From the NCBI RefSeq assembly GCF_963422545.1, contig NZ_OY730231.1, forward strand, positions 1 to 64,000: a DNA stretch of 64,000 nt, written 5' to 3'. The notes beneath the pieces are model-generated. The model was given only the letters and a program-made list of their open reading frames with translations, did no database searches and was not told the origin of the DNA. The DNA is from an uncultured Flavobacterium sp. GTDB lineage: Bacteria; Bacteroidota; Bacteroidia; Flavobacteriales; Flavobacteriaceae. Positions 48,782 through 57,033 of the stretch are shown piece by piece (position 1 is the first letter of the stretch; each line of letters starts with the position of its first letter). The position numbers and the translations under genes were made by a program.

Positions 48782-49789
48782 ATGGAAACAAATAATTCGA
48801 TAATACATGTGATTTTAACTGGTGGAGTAGGAAGTAGATTATGGCCTCTTTCTCGCAAAAGCCAACCAAAACAATATCTTGAGATATTTGAAGGAAAATC
48901 TTTATTTGAAATGACTGTTGAAAGAAATAGTCATTTAGCTGATAAAGTAATGGTAGTAGGAAATGTCGATAATCATCATTTAAGCGGAAAAGTAATGGAT
49001 AAAACCAAAACGTCTTACCTAAATATTGTTGAAGCAACACCTAGAAATACTGCCGCAGCAATTGCTTTCGCTGCGTTTGCGTCTAATGAAGATGATGTTT
49101 TAATTATTACTCCATCAGATCATATTATTGATAAAATGGATGATTATAATAATGCTATTCAAAAAGCAATTTCAAAAGCCAAAGATGGTTATATAGTAAC
49201 ATTTGGAATTATTCCAACTAAACCAGAAACAGGATATGGTTATATTGAGTCGAAAGGAGACAAAGTAATATCGTTTCGTGAAAAACCAAATGAAACTACT
49301 GCAAAAGAATTTATAGCAAGAGGTAATTTCTTATGGAACAGTGGTATGTTCTGTTTTAAAGCTGGTGTCCTTTTGGACGAACTAAAGCAATTTCAGCCAG
49401 ATGTTTATGAGAAATCGAAGATAGTTTGGGAGACATCTCAAAATGGTTTTTTAGATTTAAGCTCTTCTTTAGAAATTCCTTCAATTAGTATTGATTATGC
49501 AGTTATGGAACGTAGTAAAAAAATTAAGGTAGTTCCCGCGTCATTTTCTTGGTCAGATTTAGGCTCATTTGAATCAGTTTATGAATATCTCGTTTCAAAT
49601 GGACATCCAACAGATTCAAATGGAAATATGGTTATTGGATGTGAAAGCCACACTACTTTCTTAGGATTGAAAAATACAATCTTTGTACATACTGAAACAG
49701 CGAATTTAATCTTGCAGAAAGAAAATTCACAGGAGGTGAAAGATATATATAGTGAACTGGAAAAACAAAATTCAGAATTATTAAATTAA
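48782..49789 (+). CDS. manC: Mannose-1-phosphate guanylyltransferase
   Basis: A 335-residue GDP-mannose pyrophosphorylase. The nucleotidyltransferase signature 'LTGGVGSRLWPLSRKSQPKQYL' is complete, and 'FREKPNETTAKEFIARGNFLWNSGMF' and 'SIDYAVMERSKKIKVVPASFSWSDLGSF' are the later family blocks. The C-terminal phosphomannose-isomerase domain of the bifunctional enzyme is missing; the protein ends after the transferase. GDP-mannose could feed GDP-fucose for the GT11 enzyme downstream, though gmd and fcl are not in the window. Confidence 0.92.
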   Translation: METNNSIIHVILTGGVGSRLWPLSRKSQPKQYLEIFEGKSLFEMTVERNSHLADKVMVVGNVDNHHLSGKVMDKTKTSYLNIVEATPRNTAAAIAFAAFASNEDDVLIITPSDHIIDKMDDYNNAIQKAISKAKDGYIVTFGIIPTKPETGYGYIESKGDKVISFREKPNETTAKEFIARGNFLWNSGMFCFKAGVLLDELKQFQPDVYEKSKIVWETSQNGFLDLSSSLEIPSISIDYAVMERSKKIKVVPASFSWSDLGSFESVYEYLVSNGHPTDSNGNMVIGCESHTTFLGLKNTIFVHTETANLILQKENSQEVKDIYSELEKQNSELLN

Positions 49790-49800
49790 TTGAAGTTGAA

Positions 49801-50847
49801 ATGAAAAAAATTCTAATAACTGGTGGTGCTGGTTTTATAGGTTCTCATGTTGTAAGACGTTTTGTAAACAAGTATCCAGAATATCAAATTTTCAATCTGG
49901 ATGCGTTAACATACGCTGGGAATCTTGAGAATATAAAAGATATTGAAACCAACTCGAATTATACATTCATAAAGGGAGATATTGTAGATGAGACGTTTAT
50001 AAATGAACTTTTTGCTGAGCATAATTTTGAAGGTGTTTTACATTTGGCTGCAGAATCACATGTTGATCGTTCTATTGAAGATCCATTAGCATTTGTGAAA
50101 ACAAATGTAATTGGAACGATGAATTTGTTAAATGCAGCAAAAAATCAGTGGAAAGGCGATTTTGAAGGAAAAAGATTTTACCATATAAGTACAGATGAGG
50201 TATATGGTTCTTTGGGCGCTGAAGGATTATTTACTGAGACAACACCTTATGATCCAAATTCTCCATATTCTGCTTCAAAAGCTAGTTCAGATCATTTTGT
50301 AAGAGCTTATGGCGAAACTTATGGTTTGCCTTATGTTTTAACTAATTGTTCAAATAATTATGGATCGTATCATTTTCCTGAAAAATTAATTCCACTTTTT
50401 ATAAATAATATTATAAATAATAAGCCATTGCCAGTTTATGGAGATGGAAATTATACACGTGACTGGTTATTTGTAGAAGATCATGCCATTGCTATAGATT
50501 TAGTTTTTCATGAAGGGAAGAATCATGACACCTATAATATTGGTGGTTTTAACGAATGGAAAAACATTGATTTGGTAAAACTACTATGCGAGATTATGGA
50601 TGAAAAATTAGGTAGAATTGAGGGAACTTCTCAAAAGTTAATCACTTATGTGAAAGACAGACCTGGACATGATTTGCGTTATGCAATCGATGCTTCAAAA
50701 ATTAATAAAGAATTGGGTTGGAAACCTTCTGTAACTTTTGAAGAAGGACTTGAGAAAACAATTAATTGGTATCTTAATAATGAAGAATGGTTGCAAAATG
50801 TAACCTCTGGGTCTTATAAAGATTATTATCAAAAGCAATACTCATAA
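49801..50847 (+). CDS. rfbB: dTDP-glucose 4,6-dehydratase
   Basis: A 348-residue extended SDR. 'ILITGGAGFIGSHVVRRFV' binds NAD; 'YHISTDEVYGSLG' gives the catalytic Thr-Asp-Glu and 'YSASKA' the Tyr156/Lys160 pair; 'NYGSYHFPEKLIP' completes the RmlB pattern. It forms dTDP-4-keto-6-deoxyglucose, the substrate of the FdtA-like isomerases 4 kb downstream. rfbA is not in the window and must lie elsewhere. Confidence 0.95.
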   Translation: MKKILITGGAGFIGSHVVRRFVNKYPEYQIFNLDALTYAGNLENIKDIETNSNYTFIKGDIVDETFINELFAEHNFEGVLHLAAESHVDRSIEDPLAFVKTNVIGTMNLLNAAKNQWKGDFEGKRFYHISTDEVYGSLGAEGLFTETTPYDPNSPYSASKASSDHFVRAYGETYGLPYVLTNCSNNYGSYHFPEKLIPLFINNIINNKPLPVYGDGNYTRDWLFVEDHAIAIDLVFHEGKNHDTYNIGGFNEWKNIDLVKLLCEIMDEKLGRIEGTSQKLITYVKDRPGHDLRYAIDASKINKELGWKPSVTFEEGLEKTINWYLNNEEWLQNVTSGSYKDYYQKQYS

Positions 50848-50899
50848 AACAACAAGCAATTTTATTTAAACCAAGTTTAAGGTTAAATTATAATTCAAT

Positions 50900-53380
50900 A
50901 TGAAAAAGATAATATACGTTCTTACTCTGTTTTTTATTTTATTATTGTCATTTAATGTAAATGCACAAGATATACTTAAGTCGAAGGATTTAAGTACCAT
51001 ACAGGTTGATTATTTGTCAAATGATGACTTGGCTAAAATTAGTGCTCAATTGAAAAGTAATAATACAACAATCGATCAAGTTGAGTCAATGGCTTTATCA
51101 AAAGGAATGACTCAAACGGAGTTTAATAAGTTAAAAATTAAACTTACTGAATTTGAAAAGAAAAATTCAAAAGAGAATTCAAAAGACAAAAATAATGACA
51201 TTAAATCAAAAATAGTAGATAAAGATTCAGAGTTTGGAAGAAAACAAGAAAAAATTAAAAATGAAAAAGTTAAGGATTCTCTAAACGCTTTAATTTTTGG
51301 GTCTGAATTGTTCGATAATCCTACTTTAAATTTTGAGCCAGATTTAAAAATGGCAACTCCAGTAAATTATGTTCTAGGGCCTAGTGATAAGTTAGAAGTT
51401 AGTGTTTATGGTGTTCAGCAATTTGATGATACTGTTCCTGTAAATTTTGAAGGTAAAATTACCATTCAAAATGTTGGACAAATTGCAGTGGCAGGAATGT
51501 CAATTGAAGCAGCCTCACAAAAAATAAAAGCTGCAATTGCAAGAGTTTATAGTACAGTTAGATCAGGGCAATCTCAGGTTAGTATAAGTTTAAGTGATAT
51601 AAGGACTATCAAAGTGACGATTGTTGGAGGAAAGCAACCGGGTAATTATTCAATTTCATCACTAGCATCTGTTTACAATGCATTGCATCTAGCTGGAGGA
51701 CCAGGTAAAAATGGTAGTTACAGAAATATAGAATTAATTCGAAATAATAAAATTTACAAAAATGTTGATATTTATAAATTTTTAGTTAAAGGGGATCAAT
51801 CGGATAATGTTAGTTTAAAAGATAATGATGTAATTAGAATTCCGGCATATAGTCAAAGAGTCACAGTTGAAGGAGAAGTGAAACGTCCGGGTATCTTTGA
51901 AATGAAAAAAGGAGAAACATTTTCAGATTTATTATCCTTTACATCAGGATTTAATGAGTTTGCATACACAGCATCTGTAAAGGTTATGCAAAAAACAGGA
52001 AAAGAATTTAAAGTGCATGATATAAACGAAAGTGAATACAGCTCTTATTCTCCTCAATCTGGAGATGTATTTAAAGTTACTAAAATTTTAAATCGATTTG
52101 AAAATCGAATTAAAATTGAAGGTGCTGTTTTTAGACCAGATTATTATTCTTATACTGAGGGAATGAGAATTTCGGATCTTATTACAAGAGCAGAAGGTTT
52201 AAAAGAAGATGCGTATACAAAAAGAGCTAGAATTATTCGTTTGAAAACAGATTTGACAACCGAAATTGTAAATGTAGATTTAAGTGCAGCACTGTCAGGT
52301 GATTTAAATGCTGATATTGAATTAAAAAGAGAAGATATTGTGACAGTGTATTCAATTTTAGATTTCAGAGAAGAATATAAAATCACTATAGATGGAGAAG
52401 TGAAAAATCCAGGAGTGTACGAATATTTTGAGAACTTGACTTTGAATGATTTGGTGGTTCAAGTTGGAGGATTAACAGGTTCAGCTTCTAAAAGAGTTGA
52501 AATTGCGAGAATGGTAAAATCTGACGTAATAGATGATGCTGATCCAAAACGCATCGAATTAGTAGAACTAGAAATTACAGCCGATAATAATGAACAGATT
52601 AAAAATTTTGTATTAAAACCTTTTGATGTTATCAATATTCGTAAGATGGCGGTTTATGAAAAACCACAAATGGTAAAAGTTAGTGGGGCAGTTACCTATC
52701 CTGGTAAATATGTTTTAGCTAATAAGAAAGAAACCGTTTATAATGTGGTAATGAGAGCAGGAGGATTGACATCAATTGCTAACTTGGACGGTATGAAAAT
52801 TAAAAGGCCAATTAAAGAAGAACAGATTGAACAATTAGAAAGTATAAATCTTAATCTTGACAAAAAACCAACATCTGAAGAAGATTTGAATTTAAAACAA
52901 AAAGATACCCTTAAAGGTAAATTATCGAAAAAACTTAGAGACGAATTAAAATTTGCAACAATTCCGGTTAATTGGGAAAAAATTGTAAAAGATAAAAATC
53001 ACTATTCGAATGTAACATTGTTTCCTGGAGATGAAATTGAGGTTGCGGTTTATAATGAAGGGGTTAAAGTAACCGGAAATGTGTTGTTGACTTCTGAAAT
53101 CCCATATAGAAGTGGTAAAGGATTTAAATATTATATAAATTCTGTTGGAGGGGTTGATAGTAAAGGATGGAAGAGAAAGGCTTACATTATTTATCCTAAT
53201 GGTAAAGCATCAGTAACTACCTCGTTTTTATTTTTTAGATCTTATCCAACGGTAACTCCCGATTCTCAAATTGTAGTGCCGGAAAAACCTCAAACTAAGA
53301 AAATGAGTGCTGGAGAATGGGCTGGACTTGGAACTGCTTTTGCGAGTTTGGCATTGCTAATTGTTACAGCTTTTAAATAA
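50900..53380 (+). CDS. Polysaccharide export protein with six SLBB repeats (long Wza)
   Basis: An 826-residue exported protein. A signal peptide ends at 'NVNAQ' (about 23); no lipobox is obvious. A charged linker (about 90-140) precedes the Poly_export domain ('NYVLGPSDKLEVSVYGVQQFDDTVPVN', about 155-240). Then come six SLBB-like units, each with the 'G-x-V-x-x-P-G' turn or a variant, starting near residues 237, 321, 404, 495, 592 and 722. The last 20 residues are a hydrophobic helix. E. coli Wza has far fewer repeats, so the periplasmic part here may be much taller. The Wzz gene follows 8 bp later. Confidence 0.88.
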   Translation: MKKIIYVLTLFFILLLSFNVNAQDILKSKDLSTIQVDYLSNDDLAKISAQLKSNNTTIDQVESMALSKGMTQTEFNKLKIKLTEFEKKNSKENSKDKNNDIKSKIVDKDSEFGRKQEKIKNEKVKDSLNALIFGSELFDNPTLNFEPDLKMATPVNYVLGPSDKLEVSVYGVQQFDDTVPVNFEGKITIQNVGQIAVAGMSIEAASQKIKAAIARVYSTVRSGQSQVSISLSDIRTIKVTIVGGKQPGNYSISSLASVYNALHLAGGPGKNGSYRNIELIRNNKIYKNVDIYKFLVKGDQSDNVSLKDNDVIRIPAYSQRVTVEGEVKRPGIFEMKKGETFSDLLSFTSGFNEFAYTASVKVMQKTGKEFKVHDINESEYSSYSPQSGDVFKVTKILNRFENRIKIEGAVFRPDYYSYTEGMRISDLITRAEGLKEDAYTKRARIIRLKTDLTTEIVNVDLSAALSGDLNADIELKREDIVTVYSILDFREEYKITIDGEVKNPGVYEYFENLTLNDLVVQVGGLTGSASKRVEIARMVKSDVIDDADPKRIELVELEITADNNEQIKNFVLKPFDVINIRKMAVYEKPQMVKVSGAVTYPGKYVLANKKETVYNVVMRAGGLTSIANLDGMKIKRPIKEEQIEQLESINLNLDKKPTSEEDLNLKQKDTLKGKLSKKLRDELKFATIPVNWEKIVKDKNHYSNVTLFPGDEIEVAVYNEGVKVTGNVLLTSEIPYRSGKGFKYYINSVGGVDSKGWKRKAYIIYPNGKASVTTSFLFFRSYPTVTPDSQIVVPEKPQTKKMSAGEWAGLGTAFASLALLIVTAFK

Positions 53381-53388
53381 TAATTTTG

Positions 53389-54465
53389 ATGGAGAATGTA
53401 CCTATTGTAAGCGATGAAATATCGTTAAGAGAGTTAATAAATAAAACAAAAGAATGGTTTGATTATTTATTTTCTCAATGGAAAATTATAATGCTGGCGG
53501 GGATTATTGGTGCTGTATTAGGAGTAACATATTCATTTATTAAAAAACCTGTTTATACGGCTACATTATCTTTTGCCTTAGAGGATGAAAAAGGAGGTGG
53601 AGGAGGTTTAGGAAGTGCACTTGGATTAGCAAGTTCATTCGGATTAGATTTAGGAGGAAGTGGTGGTGGAATTTTTAGCGGATCTAATTTAACGGAGTTG
53701 TTTAAATCGAGAGTAATGGTTGAGAAAACATTACTTTCGCCAATTGAGATAGATGGAAAAGAAATTTCTATAGCAGAATTGTATATCCGAAATAACAAAT
53801 GGCGTGAAGACTGGAAAGATAAACCATCTTTAAGTAAAATACAGTTCCTGCCAAAAGCTAATCGAGAGAAATTTACAAGAGTTCAAGATAGCATTTTGGG
53901 AATGATGTATGGAAACTTGTCTAAATCTGGTTTATCTGTTTCTCAAAAAGATAAAAAAGTTTCAATTATAAGTATAGATGTTACTTCTACGAATGAATTG
54001 TTTGCAAAAATTTTTTGTGAATCTTTGGCAAAACAAGTTGGGAAATTTTATGTTGAAACAAAAAGTAAAAAAGCTCGTATGAATATGGCTATTTTAGAGC
54101 ATCAGGTTGATTCAATACGTGGGGAACTTAATGGAGCGATAATTGGAGTAGCTGTCGCAAATGACAATACTTTTAACTTAAATCCAGCTCTAAATGTGCG
54201 TAGAACTCCATCAGCAAGAAGACAAGTTGATGTTCAGGCAAATACAGCTATATTAACAGAATTAGTCAAACAAGCAGAATTAGCAAAGGTAACTTTACGT
54301 AAGGAAACACCATTGATTCAAGTTATTGACAGACCGATACTACCTTTAGCAAAAGAAAGGTTTGGTAAAATTAAAGGGATCTTGTTAGGAGGCTTTGCAG
54401 GAGGTTTTTTGATAATTGTTTGTTTAATCCTAAGAAGATTATTTAAATTACTTCTTTTAAATTAA
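53389..54465 (+). CDS. wzz: Chain-length determinant (Wzz family), without kinase domain
   Basis: A 358-residue inner-membrane copolymerase with transmembrane helices near residues 35-55 and 325-345 and a periplasmic Wzz domain in between. There is a glycine-rich stretch near residues 68-90 ('KGGGGGLGSALGLASSFGLDLGGSGGG'-type, many Gly). No Walker motifs or Tyr cluster are present, so it is distinct from the Wzc at 41782. I chose the ATG at 53389 over a TTG one codon earlier. With the long Wza it forms the second export module. Confidence 0.85.
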   Translation: MENVPIVSDEISLRELINKTKEWFDYLFSQWKIIMLAGIIGAVLGVTYSFIKKPVYTATLSFALEDEKGGGGGLGSALGLASSFGLDLGGSGGGIFSGSNLTELFKSRVMVEKTLLSPIEIDGKEISIAELYIRNNKWREDWKDKPSLSKIQFLPKANREKFTRVQDSILGMMYGNLSKSGLSVSQKDKKVSIISIDVTSTNELFAKIFCESLAKQVGKFYVETKSKKARMNMAILEHQVDSIRGELNGAIIGVAVANDNTFNLNPALNVRRTPSARRQVDVQANTAILTELVKQAELAKVTLRKETPLIQVIDRPILPLAKERFGKIKGILLGGFAGGFLIIVCLILRRLFKLLLLN

Positions 54466-54472
54466 TAATTCT

Positions 54473-54880
54473 ATGAAACCGATAATATTAAATTTTCCCA
54501 AAATTCAAGATCCAAGAGGAAATCTTACTTTTTTACAAAACCCAAGTCAAATTCCATTTAAGATTAAAAGAATTTTTTGGACTTATGATGTTCCTGGTGG
54601 AGAAATCAGAGGAGGTCATGCATATAAAAATCAGGAAGAAATCATTATAGCACTTAGTGGAAGTTTTGATGTGATAATAATGAATTCTGATGGATCTACT
54701 GAAAAGATATCTTTGAATAGAAGCTATTATGGGTTGTATTTACCTGCAAAAACTTGGAGACATATGGAAAATTTTTCTACCAATTCTTTGGCATTGCATA
54801 TTTCAAGCGAAACTTTTTCCCATGATGATTATATAAGAGATTTTGAGGAATTTAAAGAAGAAGTAAAAAATGAGTTATAG
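54473..54880 (+). CDS. FdtA/WxcM-like cupin with substituted active-site histidine
   Basis: A 135-residue cupin of the dTDP-4-keto-6-deoxyglucose 3,4-ketoisomerase family. 'FPKIQDPRGNLTFLQNPSQIPFKIKRIFWTYDVPGGEIRGGHAY' starts like FdtA/QdtA. The family's catalytic pair His-x-His is His49-Ala-Tyr51 here, so the second histidine has become tyrosine. The fold otherwise looks whole. The gene overlaps the next, complete FdtA-like gene by 11 bp. It may be a specialised partner, a different isomerase or an inactive copy. Confidence 0.78.
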   Translation: MKPIILNFPKIQDPRGNLTFLQNPSQIPFKIKRIFWTYDVPGGEIRGGHAYKNQEEIIIALSGSFDVIIMNSDGSTEKISLNRSYYGLYLPAKTWRHMENFSTNSLALHISSETFSHDDYIRDFEEFKEEVKNEL

Positions 54881-55304
54881 AAAGAAGACTGTTTTTGATT
54901 GTAATTTACTTTATCTCGAACAAAAAGGAGATAGAAACGGACATATAACTGCAGTAAATAATAATATAGAAATTCCTTTTGATATTAACAGGATTTTTTA
55001 TTTGTACGATATTCCAGGTGGTGAATCTAGAGGAGCACATGCTCATAAAGAATGTCACCAATTCTTAATTGCTGCAAGTGGTAGTTTTGAAGTACTTTTA
55101 GATGATGGAAACACAAAACGTCAAGTATTGCTGAACAGACCAGATATAGGTTTGCATATTGTGCCAGGAATATGGGCATCTGAAATTAATTTTTCTAGTG
55201 GGGCAATTTGTTTGGTTTTAGCTTCTCATGCATATAGTGAGGGTGATTATCTAAGGGAGTACGACGAATATTTAAAATTTATTTCTTGTGGAAACAGTAT
55301 TTAA
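54870..55304 (+). CDS. fdtA: dTDP-4-keto-6-deoxyglucose 3,4-ketoisomerase, FdtA/QdtA-like
   Basis: A 144-residue cupin. 'DRNGHITAVNNNIEIPFDINRIFYLYDIPGGESRGAHAHKECHQFLIAASGSFEV' has both catalytic histidines (His57 and His59). These enzymes shift the keto group of dTDP-4-keto-6-deoxyglucose to C3, giving the galacto (FdtA) or gluco (QdtA) product; which one cannot be told by eye. The substrate would come from RfbB and the product would go to the aminotransferase at 57034. It overlaps both neighbours (11 bp before, 17 bp after), indicating tight coupling. Confidence 0.82.
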   Translation: MSYRKKTVFDCNLLYLEQKGDRNGHITAVNNNIEIPFDINRIFYLYDIPGGESRGAHAHKECHQFLIAASGSFEVLLDDGNTKRQVLLNRPDIGLHIVPGIWASEINFSSGAICLVLASHAYSEGDYLREYDEYLKFISCGNSI

Positions 55305-55812
55305 TTATAATATAAAGTTAAGATTGGTAGAAGAAACAGATGCTGACTTTATAATATTATTGAGGACAGATACTTCTAAATCTAAATTTATTAGTCCAAC
55401 TGATTCGGATGTAAACAAACAAAAAGAGTGGATAAGAAAATATAAGGAGCGCGAAAAATCTGGAGACGAATATTATTTTATTGCAATTGATGAAAACGAA
55501 GAAAAGTTTGCTACATATCGAATTTATAACAAAATGAATGATAGCATTGAAATTGGTAGCTTTGTTTCAAAGCCATTTTATAATATTCCTATTAATGTTA
55601 TAAAAGTTGATGTTATATTAAAAGAATTTGTGTTTACGTCACTAGGTTATGACCAATTAAATTTTGAAGTACGAAAAGAAAACAAATCTGTTGTAAGTTA
55701 TCACAAAAAGTTTCACCCATATTTAGAAAAAGAGGATGACTTAAATTTTTATTTTGTTTTAGCTAAAGAAAATTTTTTGGTTAATAAAACGAAATTTGAA
55801 AAATTATTTTAA
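55288..55812 (+). CDS. GNAT-family acyltransferase, probable amino-sugar N-acyltransferase
   Basis: A 174-residue GNAT protein. 'YNIKLRLVEETDADFIILLRTDTSKSKFISPTDSDVNKQKEWIRKYKEREKSGDEYYFIAID' matches the polysaccharide-locus branch of the family (RimJ/PseH-like), where the acceptor is a nucleotide-activated amino sugar. It overlaps the FdtA-like gene by 17 bp and is followed by an acyl carrier protein gene. It may therefore take its acyl group from ACP rather than acetyl-CoA. That donor is inference; no residue shows it. Confidence 0.72.
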   Translation: METVFNYNIKLRLVEETDADFIILLRTDTSKSKFISPTDSDVNKQKEWIRKYKEREKSGDEYYFIAIDENEEKFATYRIYNKMNDSIEIGSFVSKPFYNIPINVIKVDVILKEFVFTSLGYDQLNFEVRKENKSVVSYHKKFHPYLEKEDDLNFYFVLAKENFLVNKTKFEKLF

Positions 55813-55831
55813 ATTAAAAAAAACAATTTTT

Positions 55832-56053
55832 ATGGAAAAATTTATCGAAAGTTTTAGAAATCAATTAGAAGATATTAATATCGAATTATCTCCAGATTTT
55901 GATTACGTAGACTCTGATTTTTGGGATTCATTGACAGCTGTAACAATTCAGATGATGGTTGAAGATGAATATGGTCTAAAAGTTGATATCCAAAAGATTT
56001 CAAGTTTTAAATCTATAAAGGAATTTTATCAGTTTATTCAGGATAATAAATAA
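55832..56053 (+). CDS. Dedicated acyl carrier protein
   Basis: A 73-residue ACP. I chose the ATG at 55832 (MEKFIESFRNQLEDI), since an upstream in-frame ATG would overlap the GNAT gene and adds 12 residues unlike ACPs. The phosphopantetheine attachment site is Ser33 in 'FWDSLTAVTIQMMVEDEYG', and the acidic helical pattern is typical. It is not the house-keeping AcpP, which lies beside fabF in most bacteria. It overlaps the KAS III gene by one base (TAATG), so the two are made in equal amounts. Confidence 0.88.
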   Translation: MEKFIESFRNQLEDINIELSPDFDYVDSDFWDSLTAVTIQMMVEDEYGLKVDIQKISSFKSIKEFYQFIQDNK

Positions 56054-57030
56054 TGGAAGCCTATATTAAACATATTTCATATTATTTACCAACTGAAGTA
56101 TTAACAAACGATGATATAGTTAACCAGTTTCCTGAATGGGATAATGAAAAAATTATTCAGAAAATTGGAGTTCAGTCTAGGAACATTACAAGAAATGATG
56201 AATTTACATCTGATATTAGTGTAGAAGCATTAAACGCTTTATGTGTAGAACACTGTATTGATAAATCAGAGATTGATTTTTTGTTAATATGTACACAATC
56301 ACCAGATTATTTTTTGCCAACTACTGCATGTATCGTTCAAGATAAAGCGGGTTTGTCAAGTAGCTGTGGCGCTATTGATATAAATCAGGGATGCTCTGGA
56401 TTTATTTATGGATTATCATTGGCTAAAGGATTAGTTGTTGCAGGAATTGCAAAAAATGTTGTATTAATTACAGCTGAAACTTATTCCAAACATATACATC
56501 CTTTGGATAAGGGAAATCGAAGTATTTTTGGAGATGCCGCTGCTGCAACTTTAATTTCAAATCATGGAGAGTATAGATTGGGAGAGTTTTCGTTGGGAAC
56601 TGACGGAAAAGGTTTTGAAAATCTTATAGTTAAAAATGGCGCAATGAGAAATCGTAAAACGTCTGAAAATGAGGTTCCTAATGATAATAATCTCTATATG
56701 AACGGGCCAGAAATATTTAATTTCACAGCAAAAGCGGTTCCTACCTTGATTAGTGACAATTTAAAGAAAAATAATGAAAGCATAGATACAGTTAATCAGT
56801 TTATCTTTCATCAAGCTAACACGTTTATGTTAGAGTACCTAAGGAAGAAAATTAATATCCCAAGCGAAAAGTTTCTTATAGATATGCAGAGTTATGGTAA
56901 TACGGTCTCTTCAACTATTCCTATTGCTCTAAAAAACAGATTAGATTTGCAAATAAAAGATGATAAAATTCTTTTAGCAGGTTTTGGTGTCGGATATTCT
57001 TGGGGAAGCGTAGTAATATATAATAAATAA
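56053..57030 (+). CDS. Beta-ketoacyl-ACP synthase III family enzyme
   Basis: A 325-residue thiolase-fold condensing enzyme. The catalytic triad is complete: Cys114 ('NQGCSGFIYGL'), His253 ('FHQANTFML') and Asn283 ('SYGNTVSST'). This argues for a true condensing enzyme rather than a degenerate acyl-transfer relative, which often lacks one of them. Acting with the adjacent ACP it would extend an acyl-CoA primer with malonyl-ACP to a beta-ketoacyl-ACP. Its place inside a sugar cassette, with no fabD, fabG or fabF near, indicates a special acyl group for the polysaccharide, not membrane lipid synthesis. Confidence 0.87.
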   Translation: MEAYIKHISYYLPTEVLTNDDIVNQFPEWDNEKIIQKIGVQSRNITRNDEFTSDISVEALNALCVEHCIDKSEIDFLLICTQSPDYFLPTTACIVQDKAGLSSSCGAIDINQGCSGFIYGLSLAKGLVVAGIAKNVVLITAETYSKHIHPLDKGNRSIFGDAAAATLISNHGEYRLGEFSLGTDGKGFENLIVKNGAMRNRKTSENEVPNDNNLYMNGPEIFNFTAKAVPTLISDNLKKNNESIDTVNQFIFHQANTFMLEYLRKKINIPSEKFLIDMQSYGNTVSSTIPIALKNRLDLQIKDDKILLAGFGVGYSWGSVVIYNK

Positions 57031-57033
57031 TAA

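Noticed and set aside
53386..53388. TTG one codon before the ATG of the Wzz gene as start
   Set aside because: The adjacent ATG at 53389 is the simpler start and changes only one residue.
56053..57030. House-keeping FabH
   Set aside because: It is embedded in and overlaps a sugar cassette with its own ACP, and no other fab genes are near.
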